Below the pieces are notes generated by a model, which was given only the letters and a program-made list of their open reading frames with translations, did not search any database and was not told the origin of the DNA. This document shows, piece by piece, positions 23,648-35,596 of a DNA stretch of 64,000 bases. The number at the start of each line of letters is the position of its first letter. Positions within the stretch are counted from its first letter, which is position 1. A program made the translations under genes and the position numbers. Origin of the DNA: Bifidobacterium reuteri DSM 23975 (GTDB lineage: Bacteria; Actinomycetota; Actinomycetes; Actinomycetales; Bifidobacteriaceae); NCBI RefSeq assembly GCF_000741695.1, contig NZ_JGZK01000002.1:186001-250000 (forward strand). Reading direction: 5' to 3'.

Positions 23648-25171
23648 TTGAAAAGCTCCGATAGCGAAACCCTGGATATCGTAAGCGTAATACGCCGATT
23701 GCGACAGGAAGGCACAGACGACGCATATTATGAAGCAAAAGCATGTGATATGCGATTGAGCACCGATGTGTGGGAGTCGGTGAGCGCGTTCACCAACACG
23801 TCTGGCGGCGTCCTTCTGCTTGGACTGGATGAACGCAACGGATTTTCACCTGCCAAGCATTTCGATATAGATAAGGTGCGCGATCAGTTCATTGAAGGCA
23901 TCGGAGATGGCGGAGTCAGCGGTGCAAGATTGGGGAATCCTCCTCGCTATGTGATGAATAGAGCCGACGTCGACGGCAAGCAGATTCTGGTCATCATTAT
24001 CAAAGAGAATGAAATCGGGGAAAAGCCTTGCTACATCAAGGCTAAGGGCATTGAATCCGGTAGCTATAAGCGTATTGACGATAAAGACGTGCGCCTGTCC
24101 ACCATGGAAATATATGAATACCGCAATGCTTTAGTCCCCAGCAAGGCAGATAACACAATCGTTCCAGAAAGCGATATCAACGACCTTGATCCTCAACTGG
24201 TGAGCGCGCTCATAGAACGTAAACGTCAGTCGAAAGCATTATTGGGCGCTTCCACGCGGGAAGAACAGCTCGAACGACTTAATGTGGTAGACAAACAAGG
24301 AGCCGTAAAGCTCGCCGGCCTGCTGGTAGTGGGCAAGTACCCACAGCAGTTTGAACCCAAATTACTCATCGATGTTGCCGCACATCCAGGAACGGAGAAG
24401 TCTGAGCCGGGTATGCCTCGTTTCTTGGATCGTGTTCTTTGTGATGGATCTCTTCCTGGTGCCATCGACGATGCTCTACATGCCGTAGTGAAAAACCTCA
24501 GAACTGTTTCGCACGTTCGAGGTGTGGGACGCGTCGATGAATGCGAAATACCGGAAGCGGCAATCAGAGAAGCCATAGCCAATGCAGTGATTCACCGGGA
24601 ATACCATCCATATTTCACCGGGCAATCAGTGTCGGTGGATATCTTCCGTGATCGTGTGGTAGTTACCAATCCTGGCGGCTTGTGGGGCGGCAAGACACTC
24701 GAAAATATTGCCGACGGTTCATCGAGGTGCAGGAACGTTATTCTGATGCAACTCATGGAAGAGGCCCCCGTGTCCAACAGCATCGGGTCGACGGTCGAGG
24801 GTCAGGGCTCCGGAATCGCCATGATGGTTCGTCTGATGCGCGACCGCGGACTTCGCGAACCGGAGTTCAAGGCATCTGCCGACCAATTCACCGTGGTGCT
24901 TCATCGACCCGATGTTGCCGATATCGTTGCTCGTCCAGTCAGAGAAGACGATACTGTCGTCAAGCAGCAACGCGTGGAACCAACCAAGAGAATGGAGGAG
25001 TTCCTTGCACTGCTCGATGACGGCAGCGAGAAAAGCGCCCGCGAACTTGCCGAAGAGGCCAATGTGTCTATCGAAACCGCACGAAGAGCTCTGAATGATC
25101 TTCTGCGCGCTGGAAAGATACAAGCCACGGCACCGTTGAACAGCCGCAACCGTAAATATCGCGTAGTGTGA
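23648..25171 (+). CDS. AlbA_2 (Schlafen-like) domain ATPase with C-terminal winged helix
   Basis: 507 residues. The N-terminal AlbA_2 domain (about 15-140; YYEAKACDMRLSTDVWESVSAFTNTSGGVLLLGL) is of the Schlafen-like type, followed by a GHKL-like ATP-binding half of the RecG-related HATPase_c_4 type (AIREAIANAVIHREYHPYF; RVVVTNPGGLWGG; GQGSGIAMMVRLM), and by a winged helix (KSARELAEEANVSIETARRALNDLL). Such proteins are often called putative transcriptional regulators, and related ones occur in defence islands. The start is TTG 23648, just after the iterons. The start and self-regulation are inference. It is followed by the MNT/HEPN pair 130 bp downstream. Confidence 0.85.
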   Translation: MKSSDSETLDIVSVIRRLRQEGTDDAYYEAKACDMRLSTDVWESVSAFTNTSGGVLLLGLDERNGFSPAKHFDIDKVRDQFIEGIGDGGVSGARLGNPPRYVMNRADVDGKQILVIIIKENEIGEKPCYIKAKGIESGSYKRIDDKDVRLSTMEIYEYRNALVPSKADNTIVPESDINDLDPQLVSALIERKRQSKALLGASTREEQLERLNVVDKQGAVKLAGLLVVGKYPQQFEPKLLIDVAAHPGTEKSEPGMPRFLDRVLCDGSLPGAIDDALHAVVKNLRTVSHVRGVGRVDECEIPEAAIREAIANAVIHREYHPYFTGQSVSVDIFRDRVVVTNPGGLWGGKTLENIADGSSRCRNVILMQLMEEAPVSNSIGSTVEGQGSGIAMMVRLMRDRGLREPEFKASADQFTVVLHRPDVADIVARPVREDDTVVKQQRVEPTKRMEEFLALLDDGSEKSARELAEEANVSIETARRALNDLLRAGKIQATAPLNSRNRKYRVV

Positions 25172-25227
25172 GCTGTGTTATAGCGGCAAGTCTCGCGCTC
25201 GTCGGAGTCTAGAGCTCGGTGACGATC

Positions 25228-25256
25228 TTGACGCGCAGACCTCGTATCATGATTAT
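25228..25256 (+). promoter_or_regulatory. Promoter of the MNT/HEPN pair
   Basis: TTGACG (25228-25233), 17-bp spacer, GATTAT (25251-25256), about 45 bp before the MNT start codon. Confidence 0.45.
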
Positions 25257-25300
25257 TGAGAGACGGCGAGCAAGCGCTTATGACGGATCGGAGGTGGATG

Positions 25301-25588
25301 ATGGTTCCCATCGAAGACGTCTACGCGCAAATCCGTGAATTCGCCGCCGACGCAGGAGCACACAAGGTCATACTGTTCGGCTCGAGAGCCAAAGGCACCA
25401 ATCGCCCCAAAAGCGACATCGACCTCGCCATCGCAGGCTGCCCGGACTTCGACGCACTGGACGACAGACTGAACAACGAATTATGGACACTGCTCAAGAT
25501 CGATGTCATCAACCTCGACGAACCGATCTCCGAAGCTTTGAAGACAGAAATAGCCCGCACGGGGAAGGTGCTGTATGAAAAAATATGA
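25301..25588 (+). CDS. MNT-domain nucleotidyltransferase (MntA-type antitoxin-like)
   Basis: 95 residues from ATG 25301, six bases after GGAGG. The minimal nucleotidyltransferase motif is intact: VILFGSRAKGTNRPKSDIDLAI, with a further Asp in LLKIDVINLD. In MntA/HepT systems the MNT protein neutralises its HEPN partner by adding nucleotides to it. The HEPN gene overlaps its end by 14 bp, so the two are translationally coupled. Small stand-alone MNT proteins of this kind are common in bacteria; antitoxin function is inferred from the pairing. Confidence 0.88.
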   Translation: MVPIEDVYAQIREFAADAGAHKVILFGSRAKGTNRPKSDIDLAIAGCPDFDALDDRLNNELWTLLKIDVINLDEPISEALKTEIARTGKVLYEKI

Positions 25589-25976
25589 GAACTACGCCTC
25601 AGCATTGGATTCCCTGAAACCGGCACCTTTACAGGACCTGAGCAACGACTTCATTCAAAGCGGAATCATCGACAAATTCGAACTTCAGTTTGAACTCGGC
25701 TGGAAGCTGCTCAAGGCATTGCTCGCATACGAAGGCGACCCGGTATCCGCATCAGGATCCCCTCGGGACGTCATCAAGACAGCGTACCAATACTATGATT
25801 TCATGGACGAGTCCCTCTGGCTTCGCATGCTACGGGATCGCAGCGATTCCGCACACATCTATGATGAGGATCGAGCTCAACGACTCGTGCACACCATCAT
25901 CGACAGCTACATTCCCGAATTCGAACGCGTGGACAACGGACTAACCGAACGATATGGCACGATGCTCACGGAATAA
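25575..25976 (+). CDS. HEPN-domain protein, HI0074/HepT family (toxin-like)
   Basis: 133 residues, all-helical. It matches the nucleotidyltransferase-substrate-binding HI0074 group: FELQFELGWKLLKALLAYEG, GSPRDVIKTAYQY and LRDRSDSAHIYDE. The RX4H catalytic motif of HEPN RNases is present as RSDSAH, with Ser where many members have Asn. HepT-type toxins are RNases that are silenced by the paired MNT enzyme. Overlaps the MNT gene by 14 bp. Confidence 0.87.
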   Translation: MKKYENYASALDSLKPAPLQDLSNDFIQSGIIDKFELQFELGWKLLKALLAYEGDPVSASGSPRDVIKTAYQYYDFMDESLWLRMLRDRSDSAHIYDEDRAQRLVHTIIDSYIPEFERVDNGLTERYGTMLTE

Positions 25977-26023
25977 GGCATCAGACGACAGAGTTGCCAC
26001 CTTATTGGCGCGCATAACGAAGG

Positions 26024-26070
26024 CGGGTGCATCTTAGGCTGCTGTACGCCACCCAAGATGTACCCGCCTG
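26024..26070. terminator. Bidirectional hairpin between HEPN and rmlA
   Basis: GGCGGGTGCATCTT pairs with AAGATGTACCCGCC (one G-U) around a 19-nt loop. It separates the convergent HEPN and rmlA genes. No U-run is present on either side. Confidence 0.6.
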
Positions 26071-26100
26071 AAGAACAGCAGAGCTGAAACGCGGAATCAA

Positions 26101-27000
26101 TCAGTCGTTGGGGATGAGCACGACCTTGCCGTCGGCCACATCCTTGAGGTGCTTGCCGTAAGGGCTCTTGCCGTAGCGCTGGGCGGATTCGAGGAGCTCG
26201 TCCTTGCCGATCCAGCCGTTCTCATAGGCGATCTCCTCCACGATGGCGATGGGCAGGCCCTGCGCGCGCTGGACGGTGCGCACGAACTCGCCGGCCTCGT
26301 ACAGGGAGTCCATGGTGCCCGTGTCCAGCCAGGCGTAGCCGCGGCCCAGCGTGCGCACGTTGAGGGTGCCGTCTTCGAGGTACATCCTGTTGAGATCGGT
26401 GATTTCCAGCTCGCCGCGCGCGGAGGGCTTGACCTGCTTGGCGAACTCGGTGACGCGCTCGTCATAGAAATACAGGCCGGTCACCGCGTAATGTGACTTC
26501 GGTTCCTTCGGCTTCTCCTCGATGCTCACGGCCTTCTTGTTCTCGTCGAACTCGACCACGCCGTAGCGCTCGGGATCATCGACGTAATAGCCGAAGACGC
26601 TTGCGCCTTCACCGTTCTCGGCCTTCTTCACGGCTGCGCGCAGCGTATTGCCGAGGCCGTTGCCGTAGAAGATGTTGTCGCCAAGCACCAGGGCGCAGGG
26701 TTCTCCAGCGATGAACTCCTCACCCAGGATGAACGCCTGAGCAAGTCCGTCCGGGCTGGGCTGCACCTTGTAGCTGAAGTGCACGCCGTAGTGGGAGCCG
26801 TCGCCGAGCAGACGCTCGAAGTTCGGCAGGTCCTTCGGCGTGGAAATGATGAGGATGTCACGGATGCCCGCGAGCATGAGCACGCTCAGCGGGTAATAGA
26901 TCATCGGCTTGTCGTACACGGGAAGCAGCTGCTTCGACGTGACCGTGGTCAACGGATAGAGACGGGTGCCGGAGCCGCCAGCGAGAATGATGCCTTTCAT
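26101..27000 (-). CDS. rmlA: Glucose-1-phosphate thymidylyltransferase
   Basis: 299 residues. [18 protein letters not shown] is the nucleotide-binding signature of sugar-phosphate nucleotidylyltransferases, and [26 protein letters not shown] and [10 protein letters not shown] are specific to RmlA. It makes dTDP-glucose from glucose-1-phosphate and dTTP, the first step to dTDP-L-rhamnose. Last gene of the EPS array in its direction of transcription; the preceding rmlC-rmlD fusion ends 8 bp upstream. Confidence 0.96.
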   Translation of the reverse strand: MKGIILAGGSGTRLYPLTTVTSKQLLPVYDKPMIYYPLSVLMLAGIRDILIISTPKDLPNFERLLGDGSHYGVHFSYKVQPSPDGLAQAFILGEEFIAGEPCALVLGDNIFYGNGLGNTLRAAVKKAENGEGASVFGYYVDDPERYGVVEFDENKKAVSIEEKPKEPKSHYAVTGLYFYDERVTEFAKQVKPSARGELEITDLNRMYLEDGTLNVRTLGRGYAWLDTGTMDSLYEAGEFVRTVQRAQGLPIAIVEEIAYENGWIGKDELLESAQRYGKSPYGKHLKDVADGKVVLIPND

Positions 27001-27008
27001 GATGTCCC

Positions 27009-28463
27009 TTACTTCTCCAGTTCTTTCTTTACGTAGGTTTTGAGGCTTTCCTCCCAGTCGGCGGGCGTGTAGCCGGCCGCCTCGATCTTCGACAGGTCGA
27101 GCGCGCTATGCGTCGGCCGCGGGCTGACCGGGTTCTTCGCGTTCGCGAAATACTCGCCGGTGCTGATCGGCTTGACCCTGTCCCCGTTGCCGTTCGTCAG
27201 ATCGAACACCTCACGGGCGATGTCCGCCCACGACTTCACCTCGCCCGAACCGGTCAGATTGTACGTGCCATACGGCGCATGGCTGTCCAGCAGGTGGAAG
27301 ATGGCCTCCGCCATGTCCCTGGTGAACGTGAGACGACCGTACTGGTCGTCCACCACCGTCACCTGACCGAGCGCGTCATTCTCGTCGGCCACACGGTCGG
27401 AGAGCATCATCATCGTCTTCACGAAGTTATGGCCCTCGCCGATCACCCAGGAGGAACGCAGGATGTAATGCTCCGGCGCGTTCCCCACCGCGATGTCACC
27501 CGCCGCCTTCGACTGGCCGTACACACCCAACGGGGCGAAGCCCTCCGTCTCCGTATGCTCCTCGGCGGTCCCGTCGAACACATAATCCGAACTGATGTGC
27601 ACCAGCGTGATGTGATGCTCCCTCGCCACCCGGGCCAAAAGGGCCGGACCCTGCGCGTTCGCCTTCCACGCGACCGGACGGCCATCCGCGGTCTCCGCCC
27701 TGTCCACCGCCGTGTACGCGCCCGCGTTGATGATCGTCCCGTACAGGCTCCAATCGTACCTGTCATAGGCTGTCGGGTCGGAGAAGTCGAACTCGTCGAT
27801 GTCCGTATACTCGAACCCCTGCAATTCATGAGCCTCCGCGTAGGCGCGGATAGCATGGCCCAGCTGCCCGTTGCAACCCGTCACCAGGGTCCGCTTCGGC
27901 GCCATGGGCTTGGCGTCCTTGAGCATCGGGTGATGCAGGTCCGCCTCGGATCGCTCCGACTCCCCCAACGGGATGGGCCATTGGATGTCCAATTCGGGGT
28001 CGGCGAGGTTCACGAACGTGTATGTCTTCTTCTGCTCCAGGCTCCAATGCGCGTTCACCAGATACGTGTACACGGTGCCGTCCTCGAGCGCCTGGAAGCT
28101 GTTGCCCACGCCACGCGGCACGTAGATCGCCTTTGACGGATCGAGGCGCGTGGTGAACACCTGACCGAAGCTCTCCCCCGGACGCAGATCCACCCACGCG
28201 CCGAAGATCTCGCCCGCCGCGATGCTGATGTACTTGTCCCACGGCTCCGCATGGATGCCACGCGTCACACCCTTCTTCGCGTTATAGCTGATGTTGTTCT
28301 GCACCGGACCGAAATCCGGCAACCCCAACGCCATCATCTTCTGCCGCTGCCAGTTCTCCTTGAACCAGCCACGATTGTCACCATGCACCGGCAGATCAAA
28401 CACCAGCAAACCTGGGATATTCGTCTCCGTGACCCGAAGATCCTTCTCAAACTCGAACGGCAT
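27009..28463 (-). CDS. Fused dTDP-4-dehydrorhamnose 3,5-epimerase and reductase (RmlC-RmlD)
   Basis: 484 residues from ATG 28463, chosen for AAAGGA upstream; a TTG nine bases earlier is in frame. Residues 1-190 form the RmlC cupin ([26 protein letters not shown] with the catalytic His, [13 protein letters not shown]); residues 195-484 form the RmlD short-chain reductase ([45 protein letters not shown] with the catalytic Tyr and Lys). Together they turn dTDP-4-keto-6-deoxyglucose into dTDP-L-rhamnose. In most bacteria these are two proteins; the fusion is also known in some bifidobacteria. Confidence 0.94.
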   Translation of the reverse strand: MPFEFEKDLRVTETNIPGLLVFDLPVHGDNRGWFKENWQRQKMMALGLPDFGPVQNNISYNAKKGVTRGIHAEPWDKYISIAAGEIFGAWVDLRPGESFGQVFTTRLDPSKAIYVPRGVGNSFQALEDGTVYTYLVNAHWSLEQKKTYTFVNLADPELDIQWPIPLGESERSEADLHHPMLKDAKPMAPKRTLVTGCNGQLGHAIRAYAEAHELQGFEYTDIDEFDFSDPTAYDRYDWSLYGTIINAGAYTAVDRAETADGRPVAWKANAQGPALLARVAREHHITLVHISSDYVFDGTAEEHTETEGFAPLGVYGQSKAAGDIAVGNAPEHYILRSSWVIGEGHNFVKTMMMLSDRVADENDALGQVTVVDDQYGRLTFTRDMAEAIFHLLDSHAPYGTYNLTGSGEVKSWADIAREVFDLTNGNGDRVKPISTGEYFANAKNPVSPRPTHSALDLSKIEAAGYTPADWEESLKTYVKKELEK

Positions 28464-28492
28464 GATTACCAATTCCTTTCCTTACCGAAATA

Positions 28493-29053
28493 TCATTTCA
28501 ACGCCCAAACCACGAACACGTTGCCACGTCGATCCGGATCGAGCCGTTTCACCGGTTCAAAGCCAAAATCATGGAATAGACGGGCACTCCGCTCATTGCG
28601 GGTATCGACATAGGCCACGAATTGCGCTTGCACGCCATCCCTCGCCGATTGAGCACGCGCGCATCGTATCGCATCCGCCAGCGCATCACGTCCCAGACCT
28701 CTGCCCTGATATGACGAAGAGACCGCAATGATGGCGACTTCGAACACATCAACCGATTTCCGCGCGACCGCACAATACGTGGCGACGTGACCTTCATCGG
28801 TGACGCCCAACCGTATCCAGTTGTCCGAGCTCAGATACAAGGCGCTATGACGAATCAGCCGCTGCACTAAAAGCTCCCAAGGATATGGGTGCAAAGACTC
28901 GCCCTTGACCCATCTACCACCAATCTCACGATTCGACGGAACCGGCACCGTGCAGGTAAACGACGGGAAACCACGCTCATCACCCTTACGCACAAAGCGG
29001 AAGTCTACGAGCGGATTCCCATCCTGCATAAGAGACGCCTCCGAATCAGGCAT
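28493..29053 (-). CDS. GNAT-family N-acetyltransferase
   Basis: 186 residues. The acetyl-CoA binding motif A is SSSYQGRGLGRDALADAI (V/I-x-x-x-Q/R-G-x-G/A), followed by VAYVDTRNERSARLFHDFGFEPVKR, typical of motif B. The acceptor is not evident. It overlaps by 8 bp a 52-residue gene upstream, and the pair sits between rmlB and the rmlC-rmlD fusion on the same strand. It could acetylate a small molecule, a protein, or act as a toxin of the GNAT type; the pairing with a small upstream gene makes the last option worth testing. Confidence 0.85.
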   Translation of the reverse strand: MPDSEASLMQDGNPLVDFRFVRKGDERGFPSFTCTVPVPSNREIGGRWVKGESLHPYPWELLVQRLIRHSALYLSSDNWIRLGVTDEGHVATYCAVARKSVDVFEVAIIAVSSSYQGRGLGRDALADAIRCARAQSARDGVQAQFVAYVDTRNERSARLFHDFGFEPVKRLDPDRRGNVFVVWALK

Positions 29054-29204
29054 ACAACAAACGGGCGGAATCCTCCAATGATTCCGTTTCCGCCGTCCGC
29101 AGGTAGTCCATCACATCCTGAGGAAGAGGTGCATCGCACATGCGAAGGTACTGGCCCTCTGGCGAATCCTCCTCAACCGCATACAAATCAGTCAACGATG
29201 TCAT
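29046..29204 (-). CDS. Small acidic protein paired with the GNAT gene
   Basis: 52 residues. ATG 29204 follows AAAGGGGG, and the stop overlaps the GNAT start, so translation is coupled. The protein begins MTSLTDLYAVEEDSPEGQY and is acidic (many Glu and Asp, few Lys/Arg), probably helical, with no DNA-binding motif that I recognise. GNAT toxins usually follow ribbon-helix-helix antitoxins, which this is not. A helper or inhibitor of the acetyltransferase is only a guess. Confidence 0.65.
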   Translation of the reverse strand: MTSLTDLYAVEEDSPEGQYLRMCDAPLPQDVMDYLRTAETESLEDSARLLYA

Positions 29205-29295
29205 CCGTCCCCCTTTCGTCTCTCACAGTGTATCTCGCCACCTGTCTACCGACAAGCACGGGCGGCAGCGTATATTCCACCGCCCGCATCGCCCC

Positions 29296-31749
<2,454 letters not shown>

Positions 31750-31750
<1 letters not shown>

Positions 31751-32920
31751 TAGAGCAAGCTCTTCCCGTGACGGGGCCTGTTCTGTCCCCTCTGACTATC
31801 GATTCGATGCTGAATCTGGTACAAGCCAGTTGAAACAAGGAACGACAAGCTCAGAATAAGTACCACTTCCACAAGCATCATAGGAAAAGAACGCAATTCA
31901 TATAGCCGGAATACTTCATCCAAATACATTCGTATCAGATAATGACTCATGTACAGGTACATCGCCAGTTGCCCCCCCAAGCCACACGATCCCCTTCCCC
32001 GAGAAGAAACGGGTGACGACATTATCGGTTACGGCAAGAGAGTAAAGCATCACTCCGCACAGTACGACATCGATGCCATAGACCCACATCGACAATCCAG
32101 GTGCCAACGTATTGCGCGCAAGAAACCATGCAATGGACAGTGCAAAGGAGGCATAGCACAATATGTCCCCATATACCGTCCGTATTATCTGATGCGTATG
32201 AATATAGAGCATCGCAATGAACATACCCAACGTCACATAGAATACGCGCTTCCAAGGGCTGCTGTAATTGAAATCATCGAACGGAGTTTTCACTTCGACT
32301 AACATGAACATGCCTGAAATAACAACAATAATAACCACATTGGCTATAAGACCGAGAACGATTCGTTTGGTAGTGCGGAAATACTGATGGATGAGCGCCA
32401 TCAGTTTAGGGCTTATCAGGTAGATGACGAATAGCGATGAAAGAAACCACGCTGGCCCGTTGAATGCGTGGCTGAACTGCTGAATCCCAGTGGCTGATTG
32501 CAGCATGAAAATGGATAAGACGAACTCTCCGCCAGAAATGACAAGTGTATGAAGCAAATCGTGATATTGCAGTATAGACTGCATTTGGTATGGAATACCT
32601 ATTAGCAGAAATAAAATATAAGTAGGATATATTTTACGAATATGACGAATACCAAAACGAATGGAACCACTAATCGAGGCCACATGGGCGCTACGCCGGT
32701 TATGATTCCGTTTGATGAAACCAAGCATCATACCAAAACCGGACAAGAGGAAGAAATAATCTACCGCAGGTTGAGCATTATGTAGATAATGGGTATAAAT
32801 GTACCCATTATCACCATTCCCAAAGAACTCCAGATGACTTAACATTATGATAAGAATGGCAATGAATCTCATGCCATCCAAAGACAGTATTTTCCCCGCA
32901 CTCTTATCAGAATTACCCAT
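31750..32920 (-). pseudogene. Acyltransferase 3 family protein, frameshifted near the 3' end
   Basis: The main frame codes for 310 residues of a multi-spanning acyltransferase 3 protein (LSLDGMRFIAILIIMLSHLEFF, DYFFLLSGFGMMLGF) that would O-acylate EPS sugars. At WLGG it changes frame at a run of seven C on the plus strand (31972-31978); with six, it runs on as QLAMYLYMSHYLIRMYL... to KSLL and a stop at 31750, with the usual last membrane helix. As read, it ends at 31916 with about 13 unrelated residues, losing the last helix. The next gene starts inside the restored stop codon (TAATG), which supports the repaired frame. Confidence 0.82.
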
Positions 32921-32935
32921 ATCCTCAAACCTGAC

Positions 32936-34462
32936 TTATCTGGCGTGCTTAAATGAATGAGAAGAACGTCCGAGGGACTTCATCACCATTGCCTTGTCTT
33001 GGCGGCTGAGCGCGAATAGCCACAGCAGTACGGCGAATACCATGGAATACACCAAACCGACGATGATAAACATGACGAGGTTGCTGATCGGATGGAACTG
33101 AGTGAAGACTAATCCGAGGATGATAGGTATGAAGGACACGAGAATAATTCCCAATTGGTTCTTCCAGAAGAAGAGCATATCCAATCCGATGCGCTTCTGA
33201 TAATAGACGTTCATGAACAAACCGGTGCCTAGCATTATGCTGAGGATGTAGCCAATCGCCGTGGCCCAATACCCCATGTACGGAATCAGCACCGCAGAGA
33301 CAACAATATCGAGGACGGCGGTGAAAATGTAGATGACGCTGCGCGTCTGATGGCGGTTCTTCGCACGCTGAATCTCGATGCCGGTATTCTGTGTGAGGGG
33401 AATCATAATCGGCAGTACCATGATGAGCACCAACCAATAAGCATCCTGGAAACCATCACCAGCCCACAGCTTGATGAAGAACTGTCCCAGAATGATGAAG
33501 CCACCGAACACATACCAGAACAGCATCATCTGGTATCTGCCTACCCTGGTCATCAACCGGGTCAGTTCGTTGTTGTCGTCCGATGTCGCAACGATCCTGT
33601 TAATCAGCGGTGAGAAGATGCCCGCCATGGTACCGGACAGAGAGAAGAATATATACCGAATGTTGACGGCGATTGCGAACACCGCCACCACGGTCGAACT
33701 TGCCATGGCGCCCAGAAGGAAATTGGGCACCTGATTGTTGACTAGGTCGAAAATCTGATTCAGGAAAATCCAGAAGCTGAAGACGATGAGACTCTTGAGC
33801 AGCCCGGACTGCATGCCACTGAAAGTAAACCTCATCTTCAACTTGATCGCCGCGTAATTGATGTTCATCACCAGCAGTACGGTGTTTACCACTAGCTGCG
33901 AGATGGCGACGCCGACGGCGCCGCTGCCGAAGTTGAGCAACACCACGGCCAGCAACGGCAATGACAGCGTGGTGAAGAGCTGTCGCGTCTGCTGATAAAC
34001 GAAGCGCTCAAGCGCCGCGATATATGAGTTGAACGGTATGGACATCATCTGCACCGCGATGTTGAAAATCATGATTGAAAACAGCTCGCGAGCCAGCACA
34101 AGTTCTTTCGCCGTCAGGCCTCCTGAGAAAAGCAGGTCGACGTTGATGACCAACAGCGCCCCGGCGAGGACGCACACCACCGAGATGACGATGTAGATCA
34201 GCAAATACATACCGTTGAGGCGGCGCACGTCCAGATCTGTGCCTTGTGCCTTCGCCCTCATGTAGAAGCGGATATACGCGCCATAGAAACCGGCGCTGAG
34301 CAATGTGAGCGCGAATACCGTCGAGTTGGCCATCTGGTATACGCCGTAATCGCCTTGGCTGATGTAGTGCAGCAGCAGCGGCACGTATATGAGGTTGACG
34401 ATGTTCTTCGTGAGGATATTCGCATATCCCAGCAGCGCGCCTGCTTTTCTTTGACTTGCCAT
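32936..34462 (-). CDS. Wzx-type polysaccharide flippase
   Basis: 508 residues, about 12-14 hydrophobic segments, MATE/MVF-like oligosaccharide flippase. YANILTKNIVNLIYVPLLLHYISQGDYGVYQ is a typical start. It moves undecaprenyl-linked repeat units to the outer face of the membrane. ATG 34462 is preferred over GTG 34465. It lies between the nitroreductase-like gene and the acyltransferase, with 15 bp to the latter. Confidence 0.9.
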   Translation of the reverse strand: MASQRKAGALLGYANILTKNIVNLIYVPLLLHYISQGDYGVYQMANSTVFALTLLSAGFYGAYIRFYMRAKAQGTDLDVRRLNGMYLLIYIVISVVCVLAGALLVINVDLLFSGGLTAKELVLARELFSIMIFNIAVQMMSIPFNSYIAALERFVYQQTRQLFTTLSLPLLAVVLLNFGSGAVGVAISQLVVNTVLLVMNINYAAIKLKMRFTFSGMQSGLLKSLIVFSFWIFLNQIFDLVNNQVPNFLLGAMASSTVVAVFAIAVNIRYIFFSLSGTMAGIFSPLINRIVATSDDNNELTRLMTRVGRYQMMLFWYVFGGFIILGQFFIKLWAGDGFQDAYWLVLIMVLPIMIPLTQNTGIEIQRAKNRHQTRSVIYIFTAVLDIVVSAVLIPYMGYWATAIGYILSIMLGTGLFMNVYYQKRIGLDMLFFWKNQLGIILVSFIPIILGLVFTQFHPISNLVMFIIVGLVYSMVFAVLLWLFALSRQDKAMVMKSLGRSSHSFKHAR

Positions 34463-34507
34463 CACTACTCTACTTTCCAGTACAACGAAAAATGCCTAGG
34501 GCAATGC

Positions 34508-34550
34508 ATTTGGGTAGTCGTCCCATGTACCGTCAGACGACTACCCAAAT
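34508..34550. terminator. 15-bp perfect hairpin between nitroreductase-like gene and wzx
   Basis: 34508-34522 pairs with 34536-34550 (ATTTGGGTAGTCGTC arm), 13-nt loop, no U-run. Inside an otherwise tight operon; could be a partial terminator or RNA processing site. Confidence 0.5.
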
Positions 34551-34574
34551 TGAATTCCAACCGCCGGCGAACCG

Positions 34575-35588
34575 TTACTCGCACACGCTCATGATGGAAG
34601 AAAGCGCATAACGTTGAGACTTGCACAGCCTGATTTGCTCAGGATAATGCCCGACCGTGATATACATAATAAAGACTTCGGATTCAGGTATATGCAGTAG
34701 CGTGCGAGCCTTATTTTCCGTCTCCACGCTCATGACCGTGTTCAACGGGCACGCCGCAAGGCCGACCGCTTCCAAGGACATGAGCAGCTGCATGCCGAAC
34801 AGGCCGCCGTCGATGAAGCCCTCGTTATGCTCATAGACGTTCAGGAAGGAGCGGTTGTCGGCAGTCACCAACAGCAACGCCGGCGGCATCGGATACCCGT
34901 TGAATCCGCCTTGCAGCTTCAGCGCCTTAGCGATGAGGTCAGCGTCTTGGATGACGTGGACCCGCGCCGCCTGACGATTGCACACCGAGGGCGCTGTACG
35001 GGCCAAATCGATGGCTTCGCTCAGTTCCACAAGGGTCACGGGAGTGTCCGCATACTCACGGATGGCATGCCGTTCATGAGCCAGTTCACGGAAAGTCTTC
35101 TCGCCGTTGCCGTTCTTGGTCGATGCGCTGACGACTACACTGCCACCTTCGACGCCTTCCGTCTCCACTGCGGCCGACCATACATCGGCGGCGAACAATC
35201 GACGGACATCCGTGATGTCATAGCCGACCGCATTGTGGCGCACGATGTACTCGTGCAATGCGGAGAGAGCACTAAGATACGCCTCATTGTCAGCATACCC
35301 GTCGTCGAGACTCCTCAACTTGTCCAGCGCACGAGAGAGATTGGCGAGCGCCTTCTTGCCGAAACCATAACGGAAGTCGCTGTGGCTGAGTCCTTTTTCG
35401 ATCTGGTGGGCATAAAACGTGACCTGCGCTTTGACGGCGACAGCGTCGTCCGTATCAGGGCCAGCATAAGTGTCCAAGTACTGATGGCCCCTGTACTTAT
35501 CCAAGCTACTCAACGTCCACTGTGCGACATACCTGCGCTTCGCTTTTTTCAGAGAATCAATGATTGAATTACCCATCTGCACCACCAT
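34575..35588 (-). CDS. Nitroreductase-like flavoprotein of the EPS cluster
   Basis: 337 residues. The C-terminal half is a nitroreductase-type FMN domain (AHERHAIREYADTPVTLVELSEAID, APSVCNRQAARV, GLFGMQLLMSLEAVGLAACPLN), preceded by about 150 helical residues. Proteins of this build sit next to polysaccharide pyruvyl transferases in many EPS clusters, as here (8-bp gap to the pyruvyl transferase stop). Their reaction is not established; a redox step on a sugar or a carrier is possible. ATG 35576 is an alternative start. Confidence 0.85.
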   Translation of the reverse strand: MVVQMGNSIIDSLKKAKRRYVAQWTLSSLDKYRGHQYLDTYAGPDTDDAVAVKAQVTFYAHQIEKGLSHSDFRYGFGKKALANLSRALDKLRSLDDGYADNEAYLSALSALHEYIVRHNAVGYDITDVRRLFAADVWSAAVETEGVEGGSVVVSASTKNGNGEKTFRELAHERHAIREYADTPVTLVELSEAIDLARTAPSVCNRQAARVHVIQDADLIAKALKLQGGFNGYPMPPALLLVTADNRSFLNVYEHNEGFIDGGLFGMQLLMSLEAVGLAACPLNTVMSVETENKARTLLHIPESEVFIMYITVGHYPEQIRLCKSQRYALSSIMSVCE

Positions 35589-35596
35589 CCGCTATT

